This document shows, piece by piece, positions 8,687 to 17,248 of a stretch of DNA of 64,000 nucleotides. The notes below the pieces were generated by a model, which worked only from the letters and a program-made list of their open reading frames with translations, ran no database searches and had not been told where the DNA came from. Source of the DNA: Brevibacterium aurantiacum (GTDB taxonomy: Bacteria; Actinomycetota; Actinomycetes; Actinomycetales; Brevibacteriaceae). Every line of letters begins with the position of its first letter. Within the stretch, counting starts at the first letter, position 1. The DNA lies in assembly GCF_900169065.1 (NCBI RefSeq), contig NZ_FXZB01000009.1, positions 1 to 64,000 on the forward strand, written 5' to 3'. A program made the translations under genes and the position numbers.

Positions 8687-9979
8687 ATGAGCTCTCCTTC
8701 CGACACCGACACTTCCCACACCGACGCCTCCTCAGTTGAGTCGACCGCCCTCGACATCCACCTCCCCACCACCGAGGATGCCGCAGACATCGCAGACGGA
8801 CTTGTGACTCTGCGTCGGGCACTGCATGAGAACGCCGAGGTGGGGCTTGATCTGCCCATCACCCAGAAACTCGTCCTCGACGCCATCGAAGGCCTCGACA
8901 TCGAGGTGACGAAGGGCAATGGACTCTCCTCCCTCGTCGTCGTCCTCCGCGGTGGACAGCGCACTGAGGATTCGACCGGCGTCGTCCCCGCTGTACTGCT
9001 GCGCGGAGACATGGACGGACTGCCCGTGCCCGAGGCGACAGGCTTCGACTTCGCAGCCACGACCGGGCGGATGCACGCCTGCGGACACGACCTGCACACG
9101 ACCGGCCTGGTCGGTGCCCTCAAACTTCTCCACCGTGACCGGGACTCCCTGCCCGGTGACGTCGTCTTCATGTTCCAGCCCGGCGAAGAAGGCTACGACG
9201 GGGCCGGGAAGATGATCGACGAGGGCGTCCTCGACGCCGCTGGACCCAGGGTGAAGGCCGCATTCGGCATCCACGTCTCCGCAGACCAGGACCTCGGCGT
9301 CGCCTACTGCCGCCGCGGATCCTACATGGCCGCGTTTTCGAAGATGTCCATCACCGTCCGTGGCAAAGGCACCCACGCCTCCCGCCCGGCGACCGGCCGC
9401 GATCCGATCCAGGTCGGCGCGATGCTGGTGGGCCAGCTGCAGGAATACGTGACGCGCCGCTTCGACATCTTCGACCCCCTGGTCATCACCGTCGGCCAGT
9501 TCAACGGCGGCACCGCCCCAAACGTCATCCCCGACTTCGCGCATCTCGTAGTCAGCGTCCGCACCTTCTCCGACGAGGTCACCACCCGCGCCGAGGCGGA
9601 GCTCCCACAGCTGGTCACCGAAATGGTCGCCGCCCACGGGCTCGAGGCCGAGGTCGACTACGAGCGAGTGCTGCCGCCGACGATCAACAATGACGACGAG
9701 GCCGACTTCTTCCTCGAGACCTTCGCCGATCTCTTCGGTGCCGACCGCGCCGTGGTCCGTCCGAACCCGATCCCCGGGTCCGAGGACTTCTCCCGCGTGC
9801 TCGAACAGGTCCCCGGCGCATATGGTCACTTCGGTGTGGCACTGCCGAACCTGCCCGTCGAGGAGCGCGAAGCCAACCATTCGCCCCGGGCCCGTCACAG
9901 CGACGAGGGCCTGGCTGATCAGGCATTGTTCCTGGCTCACCTGGCAGGCCGGAAACTCGCCCGCCTGGCCCAGGAATGA
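8687..9979 (+). CDS. M20D-family amidohydrolase (N-acyl amino acid / hippurate hydrolase type)
   Basis: Zinc or manganese peptidase-like amidohydrolase that removes an acyl group from an N-acylated amino acid or related amide in the cytosol. Of its 430 residues, the first ~35 are an Asp/Ser/Thr-rich extension. Conserved blocks are RRALHENAEVG (44-54), LLRGDMDGLPV (104-113), the metal motif HACGHDLH (130-137) and the catalytic GEE (166-168). The dimerisation domain lies in the middle of the chain. The exact substrate cannot be assigned. nnr starts 10 nt after its stop, so it is likely the first gene of the nnr operon. Confidence 0.88.
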   Translation: MSSPSDTDTSHTDASSVESTALDIHLPTTEDAADIADGLVTLRRALHENAEVGLDLPITQKLVLDAIEGLDIEVTKGNGLSSLVVVLRGGQRTEDSTGVVPAVLLRGDMDGLPVPEATGFDFAATTGRMHACGHDLHTTGLVGALKLLHRDRDSLPGDVVFMFQPGEEGYDGAGKMIDEGVLDAAGPRVKAAFGIHVSADQDLGVAYCRRGSYMAAFSKMSITVRGKGTHASRPATGRDPIQVGAMLVGQLQEYVTRRFDIFDPLVITVGQFNGGTAPNVIPDFAHLVVSVRTFSDEVTTRAEAELPQLVTEMVAAHGLEAEVDYERVLPPTINNDDEADFFLETFADLFGADRAVVRPNPIPGSEDFSRVLEQVPGAYGHFGVALPNLPVEEREANHSPRARHSDEGLADQALFLAHLAGRKLARLAQE

Positions 9980-9989
9980 GGAAGCGCTG

Positions 9990-11612
9990 ATGTCAGTCTT
10001 CGCCTACCCCAGCACTGTCATCCGTGAGGCCGAACGACCTCTTCTCGATGCAGGCGTCGACCTCATGGCCCGCGCATCTCGAGCTCTGGCCCACTTCTTG
10101 GCCGATGTGTTGCGAGAGTCGCGGGGCCAGCTCTTCGGCTCCCGAGTGTGCGTGCTCGTCGGCCCGGGCAACAACGCCGGCGACGCACTTTTCGCCGCCG
10201 CAGCACTGGCCAGGCGCGGGGCTCACATCACCGTGGTCACACTCTTCGACCGCACCCATGATGTGGGGCTGGCCGCGGCCCGGCGCGCCGGCGCCGGAGT
10301 CATCGACTTCCCGAAACCGGACGAGACCACAGACCCGCACGCCGAGGTGGCCGAGGGAGTGCGCGACAGCGAACTTCGCGTCGATGAACTCCGTGCCGAT
10401 GCGCTGCGGGAGCTGAATCGGTCCGATCTCGTTCTCGACGGCATCCTCGGCATCGGGGGCCGTCCCGGACTGCCCGAGCACATCGCTTCCCTCGTTCGCG
10501 ACTGGCGGCACTCCGCCGGCACGCGCCAGGCCGCAAGCGCCGGCACGCGATCCACGCAGACGGTCATCGCCGTCGACGTTCCCTCCGACCTGTCACCGGT
10601 CGAATCCGGTGCCCCGGACAGGATCCACGCCGATCACACCGTGACCTTCGGCGGCCTCAAAACCGATCTGATCGACCCCCGCGTCGCCGCATTCACCGGC
10701 ACAGTCCACCTCGTCGACATCGGACTCGACCTCGATGAGAACCAGGCCACCGCCGCAGTCGTCGACATCGATGACCTCAACGCGGACTTCCCCCGCCCAC
10801 AGCCCGAGGGCCACAAATACTCCCGCGGAGTCGTCGGCATCCTCGCCGGCTCCGAGGAGTACCCGGGGGCGGGAGTGCTGACGACCACCTCGGCGGTCAA
10901 CTGCGGCGTCGGAATGGTTCGGTCCCTGGGATCTCAGATGGTCGCCGAATACGTCATCGGTCTCCACGCCGAGGTCGTCACCGCCTCAGGCAGGATGAAC
11001 GCCGTGGTCATGGGCCCAGGCGACCCGGAAGACGAATACATCCACGACTGCGTCGACGAGTTGGCGAACACCAGCGTTCCCGTTGTCCTCGACGCCGGGG
11101 CACTGGACATGGTCGGCCGCGCAGAGTCGGTCAAGGGCACATGGCTGGCCGAACGGCCTGTCGTCCTCACCCCGCACGCGGGTGAACTGGCACGACTGCT
11201 CAGCCGCCTCCTCGGCGAGATCATCACCTCGAGCCGGATCACCGCCGACCCCATCGGCTGGGCGCAGCGCGCCGCGCAGTCCAGCGGCTGCATCGTCTTA
11301 CTCAAGGGCCACCAGACCGTCATCGCCGCCCCAGACGGGTTCTTCGTGCTCCCGGAGACCGGTCCGGCCAGCCTGGCCACCGCCGGGTCCGGGGACGTGC
11401 TGGCCGGGATCATCGGCGCCCTGGTCGCGACCTTCCACGCCAAGAGCCAGCATGAGTCACCGCTGCCGGAACGCGAACTGACCCACGTCGTCGGACTCGG
11501 CGTTCTGGTGCACAATGCTGCGGGCCGACGGGCCGTCAACGCCGGAGCTCTGGTCGATGCCGTCGCCGAGGTGGCAGGAGAGCTTATCCTCGCCGGATCC
11601 CTGATCGAGTGA
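9990..11612 (+). CDS. nnr: bifunctional NAD(P)H-hydrate epimerase / ADP-dependent dehydratase
   Basis: Repairs damaged NADHX and NADPHX. The N-terminal YjeF epimerase domain (1-~245) has the GPGNNAGDALFAA loop (58-70). The C-terminal carbohydrate-kinase-like dehydratase domain has VVLTPHAGEL (391-400) and ATAGSGDVLAG (463-473). Length is 540 residues. The epimerase domain carries an extra stretch of about 25 residues (~112-140, Asp/Glu/Arg-rich). The ATG at 9990 has GAGGAAG upstream; a much longer open frame in front overlaps the preceding gene and is not used. The stop codon lies inside a 40-bp tandem duplication leading into alr. Confidence 0.93.
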   Translation: MSVFAYPSTVIREAERPLLDAGVDLMARASRALAHFLADVLRESRGQLFGSRVCVLVGPGNNAGDALFAAAALARRGAHITVVTLFDRTHDVGLAAARRAGAGVIDFPKPDETTDPHAEVAEGVRDSELRVDELRADALRELNRSDLVLDGILGIGGRPGLPEHIASLVRDWRHSAGTRQAASAGTRSTQTVIAVDVPSDLSPVESGAPDRIHADHTVTFGGLKTDLIDPRVAAFTGTVHLVDIGLDLDENQATAAVVDIDDLNADFPRPQPEGHKYSRGVVGILAGSEEYPGAGVLTTTSAVNCGVGMVRSLGSQMVAEYVIGLHAEVVTASGRMNAVVMGPGDPEDEYIHDCVDELANTSVPVVLDAGALDMVGRAESVKGTWLAERPVVLTPHAGELARLLSRLLGEIITSSRITADPIGWAQRAAQSSGCIVLLKGHQTVIAAPDGFFVLPETGPASLATAGSGDVLAGIIGALVATFHAKSQHESPLPERELTHVVGLGVLVHNAAGRRAVNAGALVDAVAEVAGELILAGSLIE

Positions 11613-11674
11613 ATGGGTCCCAATCGGAATGAGTGGGTCCCTGATCGAGTCAGCGGGTCCCAGTCGGAATGAAC
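11595..11674 (+). repeat. 40-bp tandem duplication spanning the nnr stop and the alr upstream region
   Basis: Unit 1 (11595-11634) and unit 2 (11635-11674) match at 33 of 40 positions by eye; both contain CCCTGATCGAGT and TCGGAATGA. Unit 1 encodes the last residues and stop of nnr. Unit 2 carries the upstream in-frame ATG (11669) in front of alr. Confidence 0.8.
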
Positions 11675-11689
11675 GATGACGGTCCACGG

Positions 11690-11695
11690 TATTCT
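11690..11695 (+). promoter_or_regulatory. -10 element for a leaderless alr mRNA
   Basis: TATTCT followed by 6 nt and GTG (11702). No Shine-Dalgarno sequence precedes this GTG. The spacing equals that at several other genes here, supporting the GTG as start. Confidence 0.4.
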
Positions 11696-11701
11696 TATCC
11701 A

Positions 11702-12925
11702 GTGACATCAACCGATTCCTCAGGGGTACTGGTCAGGGCCGAGATCGATGTGGCCGCACTGCAGGCCAACGCCGCGGTCCTCGCGAAGCGGCTCGCGCCT
11801 GCCCGCCTCAAATGCGTCGTCAAGGCCAACGCCTACGGGCACGGCATCGACATCGTCGCCCCGGCGCTCTTCGCTGCAGGGTGGCGCGACTTCTGCGTGG
11901 CAACCATCAATGAGGCGCTGCACCTGCGCGAACTGCTCGGCGATGACGTCACCATCACGGCCTGGCTGTACGGACCCACCACCGACCTCGACGCGGCCGT
12001 CGCCGCCGGAATCGAACTGGGCGTGTCAACCGTTGACAGCCTCGAGCGACTGCGAGATGCCGCTCGTCGCACAAACACCACGGCCCGCCTCCACCTCAAG
12101 GTCGACACGGGCCTCGGCCGCAACGGCCTGGCTCCCGCGGACTGGAAGCGTGCACTGGTGAAGCTGAAGACGCTGGATGCCCGGACCGAATCGGACGGCG
12201 CCGACGCGAGTGCGACCACCCCGGAGCTTGAAATAGTGGGCATCATGAGCCACTACGCCGTCGCCGACGAACCCGAACGCGTCGAGACCGCTCAGCAGAC
12301 GCAGGTCTTCGACTCAGCCCACCGGGAACTCTCGGCGGTACTCGACGGCGCCCAGGGCCGCCTCGGCGAACCGGAGCGGCTCGAGGTCCACATTGCGAAC
12401 TCGCCCGCTGCGCTGACGCTCTCACCGTTCCCGGGCACCTCGGCGCGGGTGGGTCTGTCCCTCTACGGGCTCTCTCCGCTGGGCGATCAGACCTCGCAGG
12501 ATCTGGGCCTGGTGCCCGCGATGCGGCTGGTCTCTCAGGTCATCAACCTCAAGGACATCCCCACCGGTCACGGCGCATCGTATGGGCTCACGTTCACGGC
12601 CGCGGCCGACACCCGCTTCGCCCTCGTGCCCGGCGGCTACGGCGATGGGATCGCGCGGTCGGCATCGAACAAGGCCGAGGTCTCCATCCGCGGCACTCGG
12701 TATCCCGTCGTCGGGCGCATCGCGATGGATCAGATGATCGTCGAGGTCGGTGCCGGTGACGTCGCCATCGGCGATGAGGTCGTCATCTTCGGCCCCGATG
12801 GTCCCAGCGCAGCCGAATGGGGCGAGTGGGCCGAGACGATCAACTACGAGATCGTCACCCGCATCAGCGAACGCGTCGACCGCGTGGAAATCGAACCGCG
12901 GCCCGCTGACGGTGCAGGCCTGTGA
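11702..12925 (+). CDS. alr: alanine racemase
   Basis: PLP enzyme interconverting L- and D-alanine for peptidoglycan. With the GTG at 11702 it has 407 residues; an ATG at 11669 would add 11. The PLP lysine is Lys41 in VVKANAYGHG, and the second-half catalytic Tyr is in GASYGLTF. PVVGRIAMDQ and GDEVVIFG near the C-terminus complete the fold. The tail GPSAAEWGEW with EIVTRISERV is usual. The stop overlaps the tsaE ATG by one base, so wall precursor and tRNA-modification genes are translationally coupled. Confidence 0.95.
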   Translation: MTSTDSSGVLVRAEIDVAALQANAAVLAKRLAPARLKCVVKANAYGHGIDIVAPALFAAGWRDFCVATINEALHLRELLGDDVTITAWLYGPTTDLDAAVAAGIELGVSTVDSLERLRDAARRTNTTARLHLKVDTGLGRNGLAPADWKRALVKLKTLDARTESDGADASATTPELEIVGIMSHYAVADEPERVETAQQTQVFDSAHRELSAVLDGAQGRLGEPERLEVHIANSPAALTLSPFPGTSARVGLSLYGLSPLGDQTSQDLGLVPAMRLVSQVINLKDIPTGHGASYGLTFTAAADTRFALVPGGYGDGIARSASNKAEVSIRGTRYPVVGRIAMDQMIVEVGAGDVAIGDEVVIFGPDGPSAAEWGEWAETINYEIVTRISERVDRVEIEPRPADGAGL

Positions 12926-13524
12926 TGAAGCTTCAGGTGACGTCACTTGACCAGATGAGGACCTTCGCCGAGGCGCTCGCCGGGCACCTGCGGGCAGGTG
13001 ATCTCCTCATCCTCAGCGGCAACCTCGGCGCGGGGAAGACGACGTTCACTCAGTCGCTGGGGCGGGCCCTGGGGGTCACCGGGCGTATCACCTCGCCCAC
13101 CTTCGTCATCGCCCGTGAGCATCCCTCGAGCGGGGACGGCCCCGCCCTCGTCCACGTCGATGCCTACCGGCTCTCCGACGCCGAGGAGCTGGGAGACCTT
13201 GATCTGGACTCGGAGCTCGAGGAATCGATCACCGTCGTCGAATGGGGCGCCGGTCTCGCCGAACAGCTGAGCTCCGACTACCTCGGTGTGACGATCACCC
13301 CGATGTTCGACCTCGCAGCTGACGTGGCAGACGAAGCGGACGCGGCAGACGCCGACGAAGACGATGAGGACGAACGACGCCTCGTTGAACTTCACGGCCA
13401 CGGCAGCACGTGGGATGCTCGGCTGCAGCAGGTGGGTGACTCGCTTCGTGCCCTGGGCGGTGCGGTTGAGATCAGCGAATTCGACGGGTCAGACGGATCC
13501 CTCGATCAGGAGGACAACCAGTGA
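12925..13524 (+). CDS. tsaE: tRNA t6A modification ATPase TsaE
   Basis: ATPase that works with TsaB and TsaD to form N6-threonylcarbamoyl-adenosine at position 37 of ANN-decoding tRNAs. The P-loop GNLGAGKTTF is at 32-41, followed by the TSPTFVI block and HVDAYRL. At 199 residues it is longer than the ~150 of E. coli TsaE, because of a C-terminal part with an Asp/Ala-rich acidic stretch (ADAADADEDDEDE) whose role is unknown. The ATG at 12925 is preferred over the GTG three bases upstream. It overlaps alr by 1 nt and tsaB by 4 nt. Confidence 0.93.
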   Translation: MKLQVTSLDQMRTFAEALAGHLRAGDLLILSGNLGAGKTTFTQSLGRALGVTGRITSPTFVIAREHPSSGDGPALVHVDAYRLSDAEELGDLDLDSELEESITVVEWGAGLAEQLSSDYLGVTITPMFDLAADVADEADAADADEDDEDERRLVELHGHGSTWDARLQQVGDSLRALGGAVEISEFDGSDGSLDQEDNQ

Positions 13525-14204
13525 TCATACTCAGCATCGATACCTCCCAGGCCGCATCGGTGGCCCTGGTCGACACCGACTCGGGAACCGTTCTGGCGGC
13601 AGAACAAGCCGATGACCAGCGCAGACACGTCGAGTTCATCGGCCCGGCACTGGCCAGCGTGCTCGCACATTCGGTGCAGCCTGAACTCGTCGTCACCGGA
13701 ATCGGCCCCGGCCCATTCACCGGACTACGGGTGGGCATCGCCGCGGGAATCGCCGTCGGTCAGGCCCGGGGCATCCCGGTCAAGGGACTCCTGTCGCAGG
13801 CCGCGCTCGCCGAGGAGCTGCGGCAAAGTGACGCCCGCCCCAGTGGACCGGTGCTCATCGCCGCGGACGCCCGACGCAAGGAAGTCTATTTCAGCGTCTA
13901 CGACAGCTCGGATGCTTCGCTGCAGGCCGGACCCTTCGTTGCCAAGCCCGCCGAGGTCGACGATGTCCTGGGCGCAGCCGGCCAAACGACGATCAATGCT
14001 CGTCTCGGTCGCGGGTTCCTCCTCTATCCCGAGGTCCTGGGGGATTCCAGCGTCCCCAGCATCGTCGACCCGCGCGCCGAATACCTTGCCTTCGCCGCAG
14101 CCAGAGAGATCGCGGCCGGTCGTGAGCTGGTCGAACCGGTTCCCGAATACCTGCGCGAACCCGACGCCAAAGCAACATCGGTGCGCGAGAGCACACTGAA
14201 ATGA
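13521..14204 (+). CDS. tsaB: t6A biosynthesis scaffold protein TsaB
   Basis: Inactive paralogue of TsaD that forms the TsaB-TsaD dimer. It begins ILSIDTSQAASVAL, has the ASKHA-fold GIGPGPFTGLRVG block (~56-68) and DARRKEVYF. It contains 227 residues, as usual. The GTG start overlaps the tsaE stop (GTGA) and has CAGGAGG upstream. The stop codon lies in a 14-bp repeat that continues into the rimI start. Confidence 0.93.
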   Translation: MIILSIDTSQAASVALVDTDSGTVLAAEQADDQRRHVEFIGPALASVLAHSVQPELVVTGIGPGPFTGLRVGIAAGIAVGQARGIPVKGLLSQAALAEELRQSDARPSGPVLIAADARRKEVYFSVYDSSDASLQAGPFVAKPAEVDDVLGAAGQTTINARLGRGFLLYPEVLGDSSVPSIVDPRAEYLAFAAAREIAAGRELVEPVPEYLREPDAKATSVRESTLK

Positions 14205-14232
14205 GTGCACTGAAATGGCCGCAGTGACATGA
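14191..14232 (+). repeat. three 14-bp tandem units joining tsaB to rimI
   Basis: Units GCACACTGAAATGA (14191-14204), GTGCACTGAAATGG (14205-14218) and CCGCAGTGACATGA (14219-14232). The first ends in the tsaB stop codon, and the third contains the rimI ATG. Several TGA triplets in different frames result. Confidence 0.65.
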
Positions 14233-14690
14233 GCACGAACGCGGTGGACGAACAGGCAGACATCGACGAACTGCACTGGTGGGACCTCGCGGAGGTCGCG
14301 GACAACGACTCCGCAATCTTCGGCCCCACCGCCTGGACTCTGAGCTATTACTGGGCTGTCAGGGCCCAGGCTGGAACGGTGATGTTCGCGGCCCGAACCC
14401 CCACCTCGGCGCTGGCCGGGTGGATCGTCATGTCCGCCGCCGGCGGTGAAGCCGACGTGATGACCATCGCCACCACCGAGGAGGGACGAGGCCAGGGCAT
14501 CGCCCGCCGGCTGCTCCAAGCCGGGGTCGACTGGGCAGCGAAGACAGGCGCCGAGGCTGTGCACCTCGAGGTCGATGAGCACAACGAACCCGCACTGGGT
14601 CTCTACCGCTCGTTCGGGTTCTCAGAATGGGGCAGACGCCCCGACTACTACCCGGGTGCCGACGCGATCCTCATGCGCTTTCGCCCCTGA
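14229..14690 (+). CDS. rimI: ribosomal protein S18-alanine N-acetyltransferase (GNAT)
   Basis: GNAT-fold acetyltransferase of 153 residues. The acetyl-CoA loop is the EEGRGQGIARRLLQ region (~82-95), followed by HLEVDEHNEPALGLYRSFGF, the typical RimI C-terminal motif. Its place in tsaE-tsaB-rimI-tsaD is the standard actinobacterial order and is the main reason for RimI over a generic acetyltransferase. Here rimI is separated from tsaD by five other genes. No good ribosome-binding site precedes the ATG. Confidence 0.88.
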   Translation: MSTNAVDEQADIDELHWWDLAEVADNDSAIFGPTAWTLSYYWAVRAQAGTVMFAARTPTSALAGWIVMSAAGGEADVMTIATTEEGRGQGIARRLLQAGVDWAAKTGAEAVHLEVDEHNEPALGLYRSFGFSEWGRRPDYYPGADAILMRFRP

Positions 14691-14755
14691 GAGCTGGGAT
14701 GCACAGAGGCACCGGAGCGATCGGTCTGCGCCCGTGCGGTCTCCGCTCGAGAGGT

Positions 14756-15391
14756 CTAGGCTCGGGCTTCGGTTGCCAGTCGCACGCCGAGGGCGATCAT
14801 CACCGCAGCGCTCGTGCGATCAAGCCAGATCTTGACCCGTTCGCGGGTGAGGATGCCACGGGCTCGGGTGGCAAGGAGAACGACTGCGGCATGCCACACG
14901 GTGCCGATGGTCAGCGCAATGGCCACGAGCAGCACGCCCCACCCAGCGGCCGACGGCACCGTCGGCAGGAACTGGGGCAAGATGCTGATGTAGAAGACCC
15001 CGACCTTCGGGTTGAGGAGGTTGCTGGTCATCCCATTGCGGACCGCACTGCCGGCGCTCTGCGCAGGAAGTGCCTCAGGTTCGGCCGCCGTCGAGCGGTT
15101 GCGAGGCAGTGACTTCCAGATCGCGGTGCAGCCGAGCCAGACCAGATAGCAGGCTCCCGCAATCCGGACCACGTCGTAGGCGAGGGTGGAGGCGGCAAGC
15201 AGGGCTGTGAGGCCGAGCAGACTGGCAACGGCCCAGACCGCATGACCCAGTTCGACGCCGATGACCGCGGCGAAGCCCGCGCGTCGTCCCTGCAGGATAG
15301 TCGATCGGAGCACGATCATCAGATCAATGCCGGGCGTGGCTGCCCCGATCACTGCCACGAGGGCCCATGCCAATAGCTGGTGCGAATCCAT
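14756..15391 (-). CDS. LysE/RhtB-family amino acid exporter
   Basis: Inner membrane exporter of 211 residues with about six hydrophobic segments. The N-terminus LLAWALVAVIGAATPGIDLM carries the family's conserved PG after the first helix, followed by GVELGHAVWA. The mid-part has YDVVRIAGACYLVWLG and a Pro/Glu-rich cytosolic loop (~95-110). Substrate is probably a neutral or basic amino acid, but the sequence does not tell which. It is a single gene, convergent with rimI, with GAGAGA before the ATG. Confidence 0.87.
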   Translation of the reverse strand: MDSHQLLAWALVAVIGAATPGIDLMIVLRSTILQGRRAGFAAVIGVELGHAVWAVASLLGLTALLAASTLAYDVVRIAGACYLVWLGCTAIWKSLPRNRSTAAEPEALPAQSAGSAVRNGMTSNLLNPKVGVFYISILPQFLPTVPSAAGWGVLLVAIALTIGTVWHAAVVLLATRARGILTRERVKIWLDRTSAAVMIALGVRLATEARA

Positions 15392-15465
15392 GTCTGTCTC
15401 TCGAGCTGTTCGTCATCGAATGAGGGTGATCGCAACAGCGTACTCCCTCAGCCGGCCTCGCCCCG

Positions 15466-16158
15466 TTAGCTGTTCACGGTCGTGACCGCGGGAGCCTCGA
15501 CTGCGGAGCTGAGCTCGGCCAGAAGCCTGCCGTTGAGGACGAACGCGGTCATCGTCTCATCGATGACGAGCTGTTCGTCACCACCGGTGGCCGCGATCTC
15601 ATCGAGGCGACCGCGGTAGGCATCCTTGTACGGCTTCGTCTTGCCCACCTCGGCGAAGTCCCACATGGTCAGCGCCTCTGCCGGCACCGAATAGTGGCGT
15701 CCCATGAGGGCACCGATGGCCTGACCGCCGGACAGGTCGCCGAGGTAGCGCGTGTAGTGATGAGCGATGAGCTGCTCGGGTCGTGTGAGCCGGTTGAGGT
15801 GGTCGGCATAGTCCTCGGCACTGGCCATCACCATGGAACCGGATTCGCCGAGGTTGGGCGAAGTGGCATCGGGGCGCTGGCCTGCAATGGTGGATCCCAA
15901 TTTCTCCAGGTCGGAGTGGATACGCTGGGTTCGGAAGAGCGCCGAATCGTAGAACGGAGCGACGATCGGATCGTCGGCGAACTCCTGAGTCTTCGTCTCC
16001 AGCGCCGCATAGATGAGCGCGTACTGCCGCAGCAGGAGCGAATAGGCGCGCACATCGAGGCGGCCCTCCATGAGGTCGACCATGAAACTGGTGTGCTCGA
16101 CCTCGTCGTGGATTGTGGCTGTGCTGGCCTTGAGCCGAGCTGAGAATGGTTCAGTCAT
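15466..16158 (-). CDS. hmuO: biliverdin-producing heme oxygenase
   Basis: Cleaves heme to biliverdin, CO and Fe2+, allowing heme to serve as iron source. The 230-residue protein aligns with Corynebacterium HmuO: proximal heme ligand His17 (in TATIHDEVEHTSFM), distal helix GDLSGGQAIG (140-149) preceded by AHHYTRYLG. The ATG has GAGGAAA upstream. It stands alone without heme-uptake genes in the window. A DtxR-type iron box overlaps its -10 region, so expression should rise when iron is scarce. Confidence 0.95.
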   Translation of the reverse strand: MTEPFSARLKASTATIHDEVEHTSFMVDLMEGRLDVRAYSLLLRQYALIYAALETKTQEFADDPIVAPFYDSALFRTQRIHSDLEKLGSTIAGQRPDATSPNLGESGSMVMASAEDYADHLNRLTRPEQLIAHHYTRYLGDLSGGQAIGALMGRHYSVPAEALTMWDFAEVGKTKPYKDAYRGRLDEIAATGGDEQLVIDETMTAFVLNGRLLAELSSAVEAPAVTTVNS

Positions 16159-16230
16159 GATGTTTCCTCATTGAGAGATCGATGATCCGCAGGTGTCTCG
16201 ATGGCCGGTGCAACTACAGTGCTTGTTTTC

Positions 16231-16252
16231 ATCTTAGCCGAGCCTGCCCTTA
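16231..16252 (-). promoter_or_regulatory. DtxR/IdeR-type iron box over the hmuO promoter
   Basis: The 19-mer at 16234-16252, read on the minus strand, is TAAGGGCAGGCTCGGCTAA. It matches the actinobacterial iron-box consensus TWAGGTWAGSCTWACCTWA at 13-14 of 19 positions, with both ends and the centre AGSCT intact. A -10-like TAAGAT (complement of 16231-16236) overlaps its downstream edge, so a bound repressor would block RNA polymerase. Confidence 0.6.
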
Positions 16253-16288
16253 CCTGAAGCCTGAGCCTGTGTACCGACGGCCAAAGGG

Positions 16289-16294
16289 TAGGCT
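16289..16294 (+). promoter_or_regulatory. -10 element for a leaderless aldo/keto reductase mRNA
   Basis: TAGGCT, then 6 nt, then the ATG at 16301. The GGAG inside the gap is too close to the start to act as a ribosome-binding site. Confidence 0.45.
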
Positions 16295-16300
16295 GGAGCC

Positions 16301-17248
16301 ATGGAAAGAGTGCAACTGGCTGACACGAATCTGATGGTCCACCCCCTGCACCTGGGAGGCAATCCCTTCGGCTGGGGCGCCGACCGTGATCAGAGCTTCG
16401 CAGTCCTCGACGCCTACGCCGAGGCGGGCGGAAATTTCATCGACACCGCGGATGCCTATTCCGTGTGGGTCGACGGCAACTCCGGTGGCGAATCGGAGAC
16501 CATCATCGGTGAATGGATGGCATCGCGCGGCAACCGCGACGACATGGTCATCGCCACCAAGGTCGGCATGCACCCGAAGCACAAGGGCCTCGACCCTGCC
16601 AATATCCGCAAGTGCATCGACGCGTCTCTGCGTCGTCTCGGCACGGACCATGTCGACGTCTACTACGCCCACACAGACGATGAGAATGTCGATCAGGTGG
16701 CAGTCGCGGAGACCTTCGATGCCTTGGTGCGCACCGGCAAGGTCAGCTACCTCGGCGCCTCGAATTTCACCCTGGACCGGCTGCAGTCGGCCATGAAGAT
16801 CAGCGCGAAGTATTCTCTGGCGTGCTACCGCGTCGTCCAGGACCGGTACAACCTCGTGTCCCGCGCCGCGGTGGACCCTCAGAAGCAGGCGTATCTGCGG
16901 GCAAACGGCATCGCCGAACTTCCCTTCCACTCCCTGGCCTCGGGATTCCTCACCGGTAAGCACACCGGGGGAGACGCCACTGGGAGCGTGCGCGGTGAAC
17001 GCGTCGCGGATTTCCTGGAGAACCAAGAGGCGCTTCGCGCTCTCGAGGTCCTCCACGACGTGGCCTCGGCACACAACGCCAGCATGACCGCCACGACCCT
17101 CGCCTGGCAGCTGACGCACGATTTCATTCCTTCCACCATCGCCTCGGCGCGGGTGCCGGAGCAGTTGACGGAACTGCTTGCGGGAACCGAACTGCAGCTG
17201 GCCGATGATGAGATCACGGCCCTCAATGATGCGTGGGTGGAAGCATGA
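16301..17248 (+). CDS. aldo/keto reductase
   Basis: NADPH-dependent oxidoreductase of the AKR superfamily with a TIM-barrel fold, 315 residues. The catalytic tetrad is complete: Asp48 and Tyr53 (FIDTADAYS), Lys87 (VIATKVGM) and His124 (YYAHTDDE). GASNF follows mid-chain. The substrate, probably a small aldehyde or ketone, cannot be assigned. The next gene starts in the ATGA overlap at its stop, so the two are translated together. Confidence 0.9.
   Translation: MERVQLADTNLMVHPLHLGGNPFGWGADRDQSFAVLDAYAEAGGNFIDTADAYSVWVDGNSGGESETIIGEWMASRGNRDDMVIATKVGMHPKHKGLDPANIRKCIDASLRRLGTDHVDVYYAHTDDENVDQVAVAETFDALVRTGKVSYLGASNFTLDRLQSAMKISAKYSLACYRVVQDRYNLVSRAAVDPQKQAYLRANGIAELPFHSLASGFLTGKHTGGDATGSVRGERVADFLENQEALRALEVLHDVASAHNASMTATTLAWQLTHDFIPSTIASARVPEQLTELLAGTELQLADDEITALNDAWVEA

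Noticed and set aside
9690-9989. N-terminal extension of nnr by 100 codons
   Set aside because: It overlaps the M20 gene in another frame; the ATG at 9990 with GAGGAAG matches the family start.
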